A stretch of DNA of 64,000 nt, taken from positions 30,771,961 to 30,835,960 of the forward strand of contig NC_083592.1 of NCBI RefSeq assembly GCF_027579695.1. The letters run 5' to 3'. The stretch comes from Neoarius graeffei (taxonomy: Eukaryota; Chordata; Actinopteri; Siluriformes; Ariidae). Shown piece after piece: positions 33,635-45,128 of the stretch. A program made the position numbers and the translations under genes. A model generated the notes under the pieces. It was not told where the DNA came from and made no database searches. It saw only the letters and a list, made by a program, of their open reading frames with translations. The first letter of the stretch is position 1, and the number at the start of each line of letters is the position of its first letter.

Positions 33635-35401
33635 TGTTGGTAACTCGCCAGCGCCCCCTATAACGATCCCACAATTTCCTTGCGCGCTCCACCCGGATGT
33701 GACGTGAAGTGGAACTGCTTTAACTGTATCGAGAGCGCCTCGATTCGCTCTCTCATGTTCTGACTACTGGAGTGGTCGGACGGACTGTAGGCACGCAAGC
33801 TACAGTGTTGAGACTAACCGCTATTGTCTGAGAACAGCCTGTTCAAATTAGTTTCGGCCGAACTTTTGAACGACCCGCTAAGTTTCAGCGATATAGTGGT
33901 TTCGATTCTAAACCTTTGCAAAGTTTAACTACAGTTAAGTAGTTTTCCACGCTAAGAGGCATTTGCGGACAGCTTCGCTCCTCTCAGCCTTTTTCTCGTC
34001 GACGCATCACCGGAGGTTTCTCCTGAAGCACCGTGGGCCAGCTAGGCCTTCATCTCCCTGCTTCGTTAGCCGCGGTTGGACGCAGCGCGCCGCTAACCTC
34101 CTCTCCTCGGACCGCGACCCTCAGCGCGGACATCGGAGAAAGAACTTCCATCGCATTGAGTAGGCACTTGGGAAAATTTTTAATTTGTAGCTTATTCAGA
34201 TGGTTGTTAGGGTCATGTTTGAGCTTTGAGCTATTTAGCATACCCGCTCAGACACGGAAGGTGTTTGTTTGTTTTTATTGTTTGTTTGTTTGTTTTTATT
34301 GTTTGTTTTGGTTCTGTTTTTTTTCTTTGAACTTGTTAGACAGGGTATCTTGCATGATATCTTTCCTTAACTCCATTGCTAGCTTCCCTATCTGATTAGC
34401 AGCGCAGCGACAAGTTTGTTATTTTAAGCTCCGAGGCTAGACCGCTACAAGGCCTAGTTCTCTCCATCCAACACATATACACACTCTCTCACACTCTTTC
34501 TCTCTCTCTCTCTCTCTCTCTCGCGTTGAGTTCTTTGCCTAGATAGTCTGTTGGAAATTGTTGTTAAGTGCAGTGTTTGGATCCAGCTGTAGCGTGGTCA
34601 GATTCTCCTTAGCAACTTATTGCTAGCTACCTCAGGGTGATACGCTAGCTGGTAGGCTTGTGTTCTCGACTAGGCCTGCAGGCGCCATTTTTCCGACGCC
34701 ATTTTGATACCTTCCTCATTGAGTTACCTGTGATACGACACCTAGGCACTGACCGCCATTTTGTTTAAGCATTGCCAGAGTGGCTAGCATTAGCATCTGC
34801 CCACAGATACCTACACAAAGCACACATTAGCCACAGAGCTAATCCTTTGTTCTATTTAGCTAACATTCCTTTGTTTTAGCTAACATTCCTTTGTTTTAGC
34901 TAACGACAAGCTAGGTCACACACACACACACGCATCGGCTTGCCCTAGCCTCACACACGCACACACAAGGGATTCTTTTCTTTTTCCTTCTATCTCTTTC
35001 TCTCTCTCTTTCCCTCAAATTTATAGTCCAGGTGTAATTGTTCCATTGTTTTGTCTTGTTATTACCTTTGCTGACATTGAATGTATTTTGAGTTTATTAT
35101 TATTAGTGAGTAGTAGACAAATAAAAGCTAATAAAATTGAATTGCATTTTACTTGTTCCTGTTGTTTATTCACAAGGTCAACTATTTAGAACTCCTTTTT
35201 CCTTCAGAATTTAGCTTTTGTATACAACTGGGTTTCCCATCTAATACAGAGCTACCATTAATCTTGAGTGTAACCATTCACGGTGAGTATTAAGATTAAT
35301 AATTTAAGATTTTATGAGACTGATCTTTATTTATAAATTGATTAATTTAATTATCAATTATTACATAATTTATAATTTAATTAATCCCAATTCAACCTAC
35401 A
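33635..35401 (+). repeat. 3' LTR of the endogenous retrovirus
   Basis: 1767 bp, no length difference from the 5' LTR and no mismatch noticed. The polyadenylation signals are at 35120 and 35130. Confidence 0.93.
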
Positions 35402-36493
35402 GTCTGCATGCACAATTTTCACAGCATGGCCAGCGAGCGTATGATATGCCTAATATTACTGATAAAAATATTTGTCTGGCATGCTTGAAACTGATATTAG
35501 CTTTCTCATAGCACTTACTTATGGCCCATATGCTGGTATGACTTGTGAATGCCACTTATATAACCGTACCATTGCAAAACCTCAAACTTAAAGACAAGGA
35601 AAGTCCAGTGTTGCAAGCATGCATCAGATCCTTTCAGGATCTAAGAGGGCATTGATAAAAATATATGTTTGGCATGCTTGAAACTGGTACAGGCGGTCCT
35701 GATTACTACTTGTTTTGATTAGTTCAATCCTTGAGATTTGTCTTCGTTTGGACATTCTGCTGTCTGCTTAATGAAGGTTATGTTGACCAGTAATGTATTT
35801 TTCTTTTCATAAGACTATGATCTTAACGGGTGATGTAATGGTACATAATTTCTCTCTTTTTTATACACTAGTGTAGTCTAAACCAGTGTTTCTCAACCAC
35901 TGGGCCGCGGCCCATTAGTGGGCTATGAAGCACCATGGGCCTCAATTTTTTTTTTCAAGTTGAAGCTAATTTTTATTAGGGTATAATTTTTACAGTTTAT
36001 GGTATTATTGCTGGGTTGCATCCGATGTCACATCTGCCTCATTAGATATGCAAGACGCGAAGTGGTGGTCAGCTACTGTAAGCTCACTGTTTACAAAGCA
36101 TTACTATCGCTAGAGTACTTTGCTAGTCATTAAAATGCCATAGGCTTGCGTTGTTTAAAAAAAAGGGTGAAAGAGCAAAAGATTTTGCCAAAAGACGACG
36201 AGAAAAGTGGTTCTTGAACCTTTCACTGTGACGGAGGGGAGCGGAGTCAAAGAACTGCAGTGAGCACTTCGTGAAAGATTTGTAAATTCATCTGATTTAT
36301 TTTGTTTGGATTCATAAAATACTTTTCTCGCCATTTTCCGTTATTTTGTGATGTTTTGAAGTTCAGGAGATGCTTAAGTCTTCAGATGTGTTTTTGTTTA
36401 CTGCTTGATCATGGTCGCCATATTGTAAACTAACACGTCTACAGTGGGGAAAATAAATATTGAATGCATCAACACTTTTCTCAGTAAATATAT
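35402..36493. repeat. segment X, second copy, right part
   Basis: Begins with the duplicated GTCTG and matches 18636-19733. Small differences include loss of a few bases in the CACCATCTAGTGGGC stretch (about 35933). It ends inside the left end of the next Tc1 element, which continues here but not in the first copy. Confidence 0.9.
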
Positions 36494-38017
36494 TTCTGAT
36501 GGGGCTATTGGCATGAAATTTTCACCAGATGTCGGTAACAACCCAAGTAATTCACACGTACAAAGAAATCAAAACATATATGTCCATAAATTAAGTGTAA
36601 TAAAGTGGAATGACACAGGGAATAAGTATTGAACATGCTTACTGAAATTTATTTAATACTTAGTAGAAAAGCCTTTGTTCGTAATGACAGTTTCAAGACA
36701 CCTCCTGTATGGAGAAACTACATTGTAGTTGCATGCATTGCTCAGGTGTGATTTTGGCCCATTCTTCCACACAAACTGTCTTCAAATCTTGAAGGTTCCG
36801 GGGGCCTCTCCTATGAACTCTGATCTTCAGTTCTTCCCATAGATTTTCAATTGGATTCAAGTTGGGTGATTGACTGGGCCATTCTAGCAGCTTTATTATT
36901 ATTTTTTCTCTGAAACCAATTGAGAGTTTCCTTGGCTGTGTGTTTGGGATCACTGTCTTGCTGAAATATAGATGGCAGCAGATTCTTATCAAGAATGTCT
37001 CGGTACATTTCTCCATTCATCCTTCCTTCCATTATATGAAGTCTGCCAGTACCATATGCTGAAAAACAGCCCCACAACATGATGTTCCCACCTCCAAACT
37101 TCACTGTTGGTATGGCGTTTTTGGGGTGATGTGCAGTGCCATTTCTCTTCCAAACATGGTGTGTGCTATGACATCCAAAGAGTTCAATTTTGGTTTCATC
37201 TGTCCAGACTATATTCTCCCAGTATTTCATAGGCTTGTCCAAATGTTGTACAGCAAACTTTAAATGAGCTTCAACATGCTTTTTCTTCAGCAATGGAGTC
37301 CTGCGCGATGAGCGTGCATAGAGGCCATGGCGGTTGAGTGCATTACTTCTTGTGTTCTTTGAAACAACTGTACTTGCTAATTCCAGGTCTTTCTGAAGCT
37401 CTCCGCGAGTGCTCCTTGGCTCTTGGACAACGCTTCTGATTATTCTTTTGACTTCTCTGTCAGAAATTTTGCGAGGACCTGGCCATGGCCAGTTTATGGT
37501 GAACTGATGTCCTTTCCACTTCCGGATAATGGCCCCAACGGTGCTCACTGGAACATTCAGAAGTTTAGAAATACGTCTGTAACCAATGCCATCAGTATAT
37601 TGTGCAACAATAAGGTTGTGAAGGTCTTGAGAGAGCGCTTTGCTTTTACCCATCATGAGATGCTTCTTGTGTGATACCTTGGTAATGAGAAACCTTTTTA
37701 TAGGCCATCAATTAGGACTAAACCAGCTAATATTAATTTGCACTGATAGGGGGTAGGATTGCTTTCTAAATACTGACAGATTTCAGCTGGTTTCTTGGTT
37801 TTCTATGCCTTTTTGCACCTCCTTTTCTTCATGTGTTCAATACTTATTCCCTGTGTCATTCCACTTAATTTATGGACATATATGTTTTGATTTCTTTGTA
37901 TGTCCGAATTACTTGGATTGTTACCAACATCTGGTGAAAATTTCATGTCAATAGGCCCATCAGAAATATATTTACTAAGAAAAATGTTGACGTGTTCAAT
38001 ACTTATTTTCCCCGCTG
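36442..38017 (-). mobile_element. Tc1-like transposon, 1.58 kb
   Basis: Ends CAGTGGGGAAAATAAATATT (left) and CAGCGGGGAAAATAAGTATT (complement of right), flanked by TA at 36440-36441 and 38018-38019. It encodes a broken transposase on the minus strand. Its left 52 bp also occur at 19682-19733. Confidence 0.92.
36693..37656 (-). pseudogene. Tc1-family transposase, frameshifted
   Basis: Starts MMGKSKALSQDLHNLIVAQ with the paired helix-turn-helix DNA-binding region. Catalytic landmarks are [16 protein letters not shown] and NPIENLW (the DDE triad). The frame breaks between the second and third landmarks near 36900-36930, in an A-rich run reading KNNNK in one frame and KIIIK in the other. One shift therefore separates an otherwise nearly full-length protein of about 340 residues. 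Confidence 0.88.
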
Positions 38018-38523
38018 TATAATATGAGTAATACCCAGGTCTTTAAAGGTGTTTCTCTGGATCTCTGTGAATGATTTACTTGGAAGAGAAGAGCAGGGAG
38101 GATTGAGAATTGAGTAGCTGTGGTTTGTTTACACCCGATACTAAAACTTGTATCGTTCAAGCAATCATTGCAAAGATGTGTACAAAAAGCCCAAAAATGC
38201 CTACTTACCCAGGCATAAATGATACAGGATTTATCTTGTAGTGTCCTGATCCCCAGATCTTTAACCCTACCACAAATAAAAAGTTGTACAGTGATGTAAT
38301 GGTACATAATGTCTCTCTTTTTTCATACAGTAGTGTAGTTTAAACCAGTGATGTAATGTTTCATCACCCATTTACATTATACTTAGATAGCTTAGCTTCA
38401 TCAATGAAATCATCATCATCCAATCACATAGCTACAACACACTCTTGAATGTGAATATATACTCATGTTTGTCCTAGTTTAATCACCATTTACTTTCAAG
38501 GTTTTATGGTTTGACCTGTATCT
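38018..38523. other. intergenic, partial X-like stretch
   Basis: About 90 bp at 38289-38375 (GTGATGTAATGGTACATAAT) resemble 19063-19120 of segment X. No gene is recognised. Confidence 0.55.
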
Positions 38524-38881
38524 GTCTCATCTCATCTCATTATCTCTAGCCGCTTTATCCTTCTACAGGGTCGCAAGCAAGCTGGAGCCTATCCCAGCTG
38601 ACTACGGGTGAAAGGTGGGGTACACCCTGGACAAGTCGCCAGGTCATCACAGGGCTGACACATAGACACAGACAACCATTCACACCTACAGTCAATTTAG
38701 AGTCACCAGTTAACCTCTTTGGACTGTGGGGGAAACCGGAGCACCCAGAGGAAACCCACGCGGACACGGGGAGAACATGCAAACTCCACACAGAAAGGCC
38801 CTTGCCGGCCCCGGGGCTCGAACCCAGGACCTTCTTGCTGTGAGGCAACAGCGCTAACCACTACACCACCGCGCCGCCCAC
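38524..38881 (-). repeat. tRNA-headed SINE, minus orientation
   Basis: Tail left, head right. Two small internal deletions (near TTCACACTCACA and CTAACCTGCATG) distinguish it from the consensus of the other copies. Confidence 0.9.
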
Positions 38882-40193
38882 GTATTTTACTGAGTCTACA
38901 GAATCATGACCAAATTCCTTACAGGTGATAAAATGATAATAAAATAAAGCAATCATCCTGCACAAAGATTCATAAAGACCTCAGGTTACTGATTATGGGA
39001 GAGGCAGTCCAGTCAGTTCTTCCTAAAACCTAACCTGATTTGACTCTAAGATTTTCTATACAGTGATATTACTTAACATCAGCATAGTAAGTATCCTAAA
39101 CCACACAAACCTATAACTTTCTTGCGAAAGTAATGAGACCTTTAGATGATTATTTTACACTAAATAAAATTGTTGGATCAGCCATGTTGCTCTTTGTATT
39201 CAGCAGCACTCCCTGCTACTATAATTTGTTCTAGCAACATTGCAAGGTTTTTGGAAGAGATCAGTGTTGAATGTGTATCAGGACAGGCTTGAACAAAAGA
39301 GCACATTAGTTCATAAGCACACTTTTGAACCCATACTGTATGTGGATCGCCAGGCTACAAGAGCACCATTTACAAAAGGGCTAGTTTTTTTTACCAGTGA
39401 CTAAAACTGAGAAATTAGCGTGGTTTATTTTTTTGTATAACATAGTGTACATAATGTTTTGAATATCCATTTACATGATGGAATTAATCACTCATACAAT
39501 ATACATTATTTATACAATGAGTCCATGCCCTCTGAAATATCTTGGTAGGTAAAAATATCTTAAATATAGGCAAAATGTAAGTAATATTTCTCTTTATTAG
39601 TGTTTTCAAACAATATACAGTTTTTAAGCCTATTTCTAGATACTTTTATATTTATTTCAAGTTTGAAATTGTCTTGATTTATTGGCTGTCAGCTTACTAC
39701 CAAATCTGTCTTGGTGTGAATTTGGTTCTCCTGTTTGTTTGTTTGTTTGTTTGTTTGTTTGTTTGTTTGTTTGTTTGTTTGTTTTTGACAGCCCTGACCT
39801 TTAAAAAAAATCATACAAGTTATTGACTGAAGTACATGCCCAAGATGGGATCATTTGCAATTTAGTCTTTTTCATACAGTCAACTTTCAGGCTTTCAGAC
39901 ATATTCATTCAGTCGTACTTCAATAATTGTTTTATTTTTGAGTAAAGCTGAGGCAATAGTGACAGGCCTGTCATAAAATTCAACTCATGGCCTTTCCACG
40001 GTGAAGGTATGCTGCAACCCCTCTTCTGAAACTTCTCTTTTGAAAGAGTATTGCTCAAGAGAGTTTCAAATTGTCAAATGGTACAAAATGCCAATATGCC
40101 ATCCAATGTGGTCACATTTTCACATTTAACATCATTTAAAAATATATATATTATACACCATACAGTTGCCTCTGTTGTTCTAAATTCTGTATT
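38882..40193. other. intergenic, no gene
   Basis: AT-rich sequence without a credible coding region. A (GTTT)n microsatellite lies at 39731-39785. Confidence 0.6.
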
Positions 40194-40208
40194 AATTTCA
40201 TGTACATG

Positions 40209-40583
40209 GGCGGCACGGTGGTGTAGTGGTTAGTGCTGTCGCCTCACAGCAAGAAGGTCCTGGGTTCGAGCCCGGGGCCGGCAAGGGCCTTTCTGTGTGG
40301 AGTTTGCATGTTCTCCCCGTGTCCGCGTGGGTTTCCTCCGGGTGCTCCGGTTTCCCCCACAGTCCAAAGACATGCAGGTTAGGTTAACTGGTGACTCTAA
40401 ATTGACCGTAGGTGTGAATGTGAGTGTGAATGGTTGTCTGTGTCTATGTGTCAGCCCTGTGATGACCTGGCGACTTGTTCAGGGTGTACCCCGCCTTTCG
40501 CCCGTAGTCAGCTGGGATAGGCTCCAGCTTGCCTGCGACCCTGTAGAAGGATAAAGCGGCTAGAGATAATGAGATGAGATGAG
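40209..40583 (+). repeat. tRNA-headed SINE with 15-bp target duplication
   Basis: Flanked by AATTTCATGTACATG at 40194-40208 and 40584-40598. Clean, recent-looking insertion. Confidence 0.94.
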
Positions 40584-41254
40584 AATTTCATGTACATGAA
40601 TAAGCAAACCAAAAATTCCATGAATCTTTGAATCATCTCACTATATAATGTCATTACCATATTTAATATCTTTTATATTATCATATTATATCATGTTTTC
40701 AACTGTGCATACAATCTCAGAAATAAAGTACTGTACTTGTCATTGTGTCTGGAGTGGAACCATCAAAGTGTTACTTTAAGGTGTTACTTTAATCATGTTT
40801 AAGGTCTTAGGATCCTTAAAGGGGTGGGCTCACCCTTCCTAAAATACAGTTCTTTGTTTTTGTTTTGAAAGCACATGACCACCACTGTGCTAGCTTTCTG
40901 TGCATCAAAATATCTGCAAATTGTGGGTTAGCGATCCCTTCAAATTCCATCTCAAATATTCCATCGACATATGTGGAAATTTTGAGTAGAATATGCCCGA
41001 TATTTCCTTTCCTCTGTGGGTGTCCACAAGAGAGTCGAGGCCAGTTCTAGTCTATTACAGTGGAATAACCAAATGAAAACAGAATGGATTGGTCAAAAGA
41101 ATTTAAAATATAGCTACTTTGAAAAAATATCTTCAATTTCATGTTACAATTTATGATCTGTGGCTTAGGATGTGGCTAGATTTTTTTAAGGTCCAATAAT
41201 GCACCTTATAAAAGGTTTCCAGGAAAAATAATCATACTAAAGGTACAAAGTATG

Positions 41255-41631
41255 GGGCGGCACGGTGGTGTAGTGGTTAGCGCTGTCGCCTCACAGCAAG
41301 ATGGTCCGGGTTCGAGCCCTGTGGCCGGCGAGGGCCTTTCTGTGCGGAATTTGCATGTTCTCCCCATGTCTGTGTGGGTTTCCTCCGGGTGCTCCGGTTT
41401 CCCCCACAGTCCAAAGACATGCAGGTTAGGTTAACTGGTGACTCTAAATTGACCGTAGGTGTGAATGTGAGTGTGAATGGTTGTCTGTGTCTATGTGTCA
41501 GCCCTGTGATGACCTGGCGACTTGTCCAGGGTGTACCCCGCCTTTCGCCCGTAGTCAGCTGGGATAGGCTCCAGCTTGCCTGCGACCCTGTAGAACAGGA
41601 TAAAGCAGCTAGAGATAATGAGATGAGATGA
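41255..41631 (+). repeat. tRNA-headed SINE with 13-bp target duplication
   Basis: Flanked by GGTACAAAGTATG at 41242-41254 and 41632-41644. Confidence 0.94.
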
Positions 41632-41813
41632 GGTACAAAGTATGTCCCCTAGGTGGCACCAGACCAATGACAGGCAAAGGTGACAACTTGGTCCTTTTAT
41701 TTTAGAGAGTTTAAGGCAAAACTGAACGGATACTTATCGTGTTTGAAATTGTCCCTGGTTCTACATCATTTCATTATGAATTATATTACTTTACATAAAA
41801 TTACATTTGTATG

Positions 41814-42194
41814 GGTGGCACGGTGGTGTAGTGGTTAGCACTGTTGCCTCACAGCAAGAAGGTTCTGGGTTTGAGCCCAGTGGTCGGCAAGGGCCTTTCT
41901 GTGTGGAGTTTGCATGTTCTCCCCGTGTCTGTGTGGGTTTCCTCCGGGTGCTCTGGTTTCCCCCACAGTTCAAAGACATGCAGGTTAGGCTAATTGGTGA
42001 CTCTAAATTGACCGTAGGTGTGAATGTGAGTGTGAATGGTTGCTTGTCTCTACTGTATGTGTCAGCCCTGCGATAATCTAGTGGCTTGTCCAGGGTGTAC
42101 CCCGCCTCTTGCCCATAGTCAGCTGGGATAGGCTCCAGCTTGCCTGCGACCCTGTAGAACAGGATAAGCAGCTATGGATAGATGGATGGATGGA
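41814..42194 (+). repeat. diverged tRNA-headed SINE
   Basis: Older copy with many substitutions and a GATGGATGGATGG tail in place of GAGATGAGATG. It abuts a Tc1 remnant. No target duplication is evident. Confidence 0.88.
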
Positions 42195-43650
42195 AACCCT
42201 ATATTTCATTGAAAATAGTACAAAGACAACATATCAAATGTTGAAACTGAGAAATTTTATTGTTTTTTGAAATATATACTGTATGCCCATTTTGAATTTG
42301 ATGTCAGCAACACATTTCAGAAAAGTTGGGACAGGGGCATGTTTACCACTGTGTTGCATCACCTCTACTTTTAACAACACTCTGTAAATGTTTGGGAACT
42401 GAGGAGGCCAACTGCTGTAGTTTTGAAAGAGAAATGTTGTACCATTCTTCCCTGATATACAATTTCAGTTGCTCAACAGTTCGGGGTCTCCTTTGTCATA
42501 TTTTGTGCTTCATAATGGAAGACAGGTCTGGACTGCAGGCAGGCCAGTTTAGCACCTGGACTCTTTTACTACAGAGCCATGCAGTTTTAATAATTATGTG
42601 CAGAAAGTGGTTCGGCATTGTCTTGCTGAAAGAAGGAAGGCCTTCCCTGAAAAAGATTTTGTCTGGATGGCAGCATATTGCTCTCAAACATGTATATATA
42701 ATTTAGCATTAATAATGTCTTCCTAGATGTGTAAGCTACCCATGTTATGGGCACTAATGCACCCTCATACCATCATAGATGCTGAATTTTGAACTGTGCA
42801 CTGATAACAAGCCAGATGGTCCCTCTCCTCTTTAGCCTGGAGGACGTGGTGTCCATGATTTCTAAAAATAATTCCTACTTTTTATTTGTCAGACCTCTGG
42901 ACAGTTTACCACTTCGCCTCAGTCCATCATAAAAGAGTTTGGGCCCAGAGAAGGTGGCGGTGTTTCTAGATATTGTTTATATCTGATTTTAACTTGCATT
43001 TGTGGATGCAGTAATGAACTGTTTTTACAGATGATGGTTTTCTGAAGTGTTCCTGAGCCCATACAGTGATTTCCACTACAGAAACATGTCTGCTTTTAAT
43101 GCAGTGTCACCTGAGGCCCTGAAGATCACAGGCATCCAATGTCAGTTTTCAGCCTTGTCTCTTGCATACAGAGATTTCTCCAGATTCTCAGAATCTTTTC
43201 ATGATATTATGGACCATAGATGATGTGATCCCCAAATTCTTTGCAATTTTACATTGAGGAACGTTGTTCTTAAATTGTTGCACTGTTTGTCCATGCAGTC
43301 TTTCAGAGTGGTGAACCCCTCCCCATCTTTACTTCTGAGAAATTCAGCCTCTCTGGGATGCTCTTTTTATACACAATCATGTTACTGACCTGTTGTCAAT
43401 TCACCAAATTAGTTTCTTTTCAGTCTTTTGTTGCCCCATCCCAACTTTTCTGAAATGTGTTGCTGACATCAAATTCAAAATGAGCATATATTTTTCAAAA
43501 AGCAATAAAATTTCTCAATTTCAACATTTGATATGTTGTCTTTGTACTATTTTTCAGTGAAATATAGGGTTTCCATGATTTGCAAATTATCACATTCTGT
43601 TTTTAGTTATGTTTTACACAGCGTCCCAACTTTTTTGGAATTGGGGTTGG
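42195..43650. mobile_element. Tc1-like transposon remnant
   Basis: The right end reads GTCCCAACTTTTTTGGAATT then GGGGTTGG, the common fish Tc1-like terminus. The outer parts also repeat as complements: the ATTTCATTGAAAATAGTACA region on the left and its counterpart near 43535-43560. The interior is decayed transposase on the minus strand without a long frame. Confidence 0.7.
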
Positions 43651-44259
43651 ATATCTGTAAAGCTTTTAAACTGTTTTCATTTCACCCTTTTCTGCTTATT
43701 GTTGAATTATTGTACATTTACCTTTGTCATTCAGTATCTTATTTAGCTAAAATGCACAGTTGAAAGATATTGTAGGTTGCCAATTTATATGCCATCTGTA
43801 CCTTCTGAAATGATTACTCTTCTGCTCCAACACTCTTGTACATATACTTACTGTAATATGACACTAACAGTTTTAGGTTTTTTGTTTTTTAAATATGACG
43901 TGAGATGCAAACCCTGAGCCAAAATGTTTCACATTATAATAAGATGTAAAGAAGTACTTTTATTACAATGAGCCTGAAACAGGTTCAGCAACTATGAATG
44001 AGAGTGAGATGTAATTGGACAGGCTTTTGTGTAGAGGCGAAATAAAGCCATTCTATACAGAGCCACACTACAAGATAGGAATGTGTAAGTGAACATGATC
44101 ACTTTCTTCACCTGCACCTGTTAATAGTTTTGATGTAATGGATCAAGTGGAAAAATAAGGAGGCATTAATGAGATGCTTTTCTTCAATATACATGTCTGA
44201 TTTGTTTTTAATTTAAGAATTGTAAGATTTCTTTTCAAAAATAAAATCATTTGAAAGTT

Positions 44260-44304
<45 letters not shown>

Positions 44305-45051
44305 GTTCAAACATATATATTAGAAGTTACATACATATTTCTTGAGTACACTGAAAACATGTTAACTTCAGGGTCATGCAATAGCATCTGTTAGTATTAA
44401 CTGAACCATAATATAGCATAAAATGCACACATACAACATTACATATCAGTAAGGATGCTCACTTTGGAATTTGAACTGTGGCCAGAGTAAAACCAGTCAC
44501 TCTTGGGCTTATTTTTTAAACTTCTATTGTGAGGCATTTAACATTTACAAAGCTCTTTACCATAAATTATATGGATGGTATGGAAAGTATAAATAATTTA
44601 CTAAAAATAGATAACAAGCTCACTGGGATCATTATTTAGTTGCTAAATGCAATTTTATTCCTTCCTTTGTGGCAAATCTAAACTTGTTGCATCTGAATGG
44701 TTTAACAAATAGCAACTGATGCCATCTGAAAAGAATAAAGCAGCTTGAGGCAGTTTTTAAGTAGTAAAAAATATTGCTACAGACACAGCAAGTGAACACG
44801 GGTGTGCAAATTTTCGGGTACTAGGTTTAGCTGTGATCGAGGTTAGTCTGTACCAAATGTCCAAGCTACAGCAGAAAGTCTTCTACATATGTGGATGCGT
44901 TGAGATGAGAGAGGCACTCCTGTTAGTTGTGTATGTGGTGGAGTGAGGAAAGGCCAATACAATATTTACCAATGCAAAAGGAACTGGATGTGCATGAGAT
45001 TTTTTATCCAGCTTTTGATGTCCTCAACTCAAATTAGTCAACTAGAAGAAG
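43651..45051. other. acsbg2 copy B 3' flank, probably including its 3' UTR
   Basis: No coding region. A (CA)n tract lies at 44263-44302. Transcription of copy B runs right to left, so its 3' UTR should begin at 45051; a polyadenylation site was not fixed. Confidence 0.5.
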
Positions 45052-45128
45052 TTATACTTCATAAAACTTGTCGATTTCTTCTTTGTACATTTCTGAGACA
45101 ACTGGCCTTTTGAGCTTCATAGTAGGAC
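45052..45128 (-). CDS. acsbg2: acsbg2 copy B exon 13 (terminal)
   Basis: 77 bp, begins GPTMKLKRP and ends at TAA. The acceptor TTTTTCAG is good. It matches the conserved C-terminal end of the family. Confidence 0.9.

Larger units (their letters stand above)
22197..35401 (+). mobile_element. complete endogenous retrovirus, 13.2 kb
   Basis: Full provirus in the order LTR (22197-23963), leader with primer-binding site, gag, pro-pol, env, polypurine tract, LTR (33635-35401). The 5-bp target duplication GTCTG lies at 22192-22196 and 35402-35406, and the empty site survives in the first X copy (near 18636). LTR ends are TGTTGG...CTACA. The two LTRs have the same length with a constant offset of 11438 and look identical by eye. 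All three coding regions are open apart from the gag stop. The pol architecture with two RNase H domains is that of retroviruses rather than simple gypsy elements, while the env resembles F-type fusion proteins. A relation to the fish lineages sister to classical retroviruses (such as those called lokiretroviruses) is possible but needs a tree. Confidence 0.93.

Noticed and set aside
40209-40290. Possible tRNA genes at SINE heads
   Set aside because: A and B boxes are present, but no complete cloverleaf was traced and each is joined to a SINE body.
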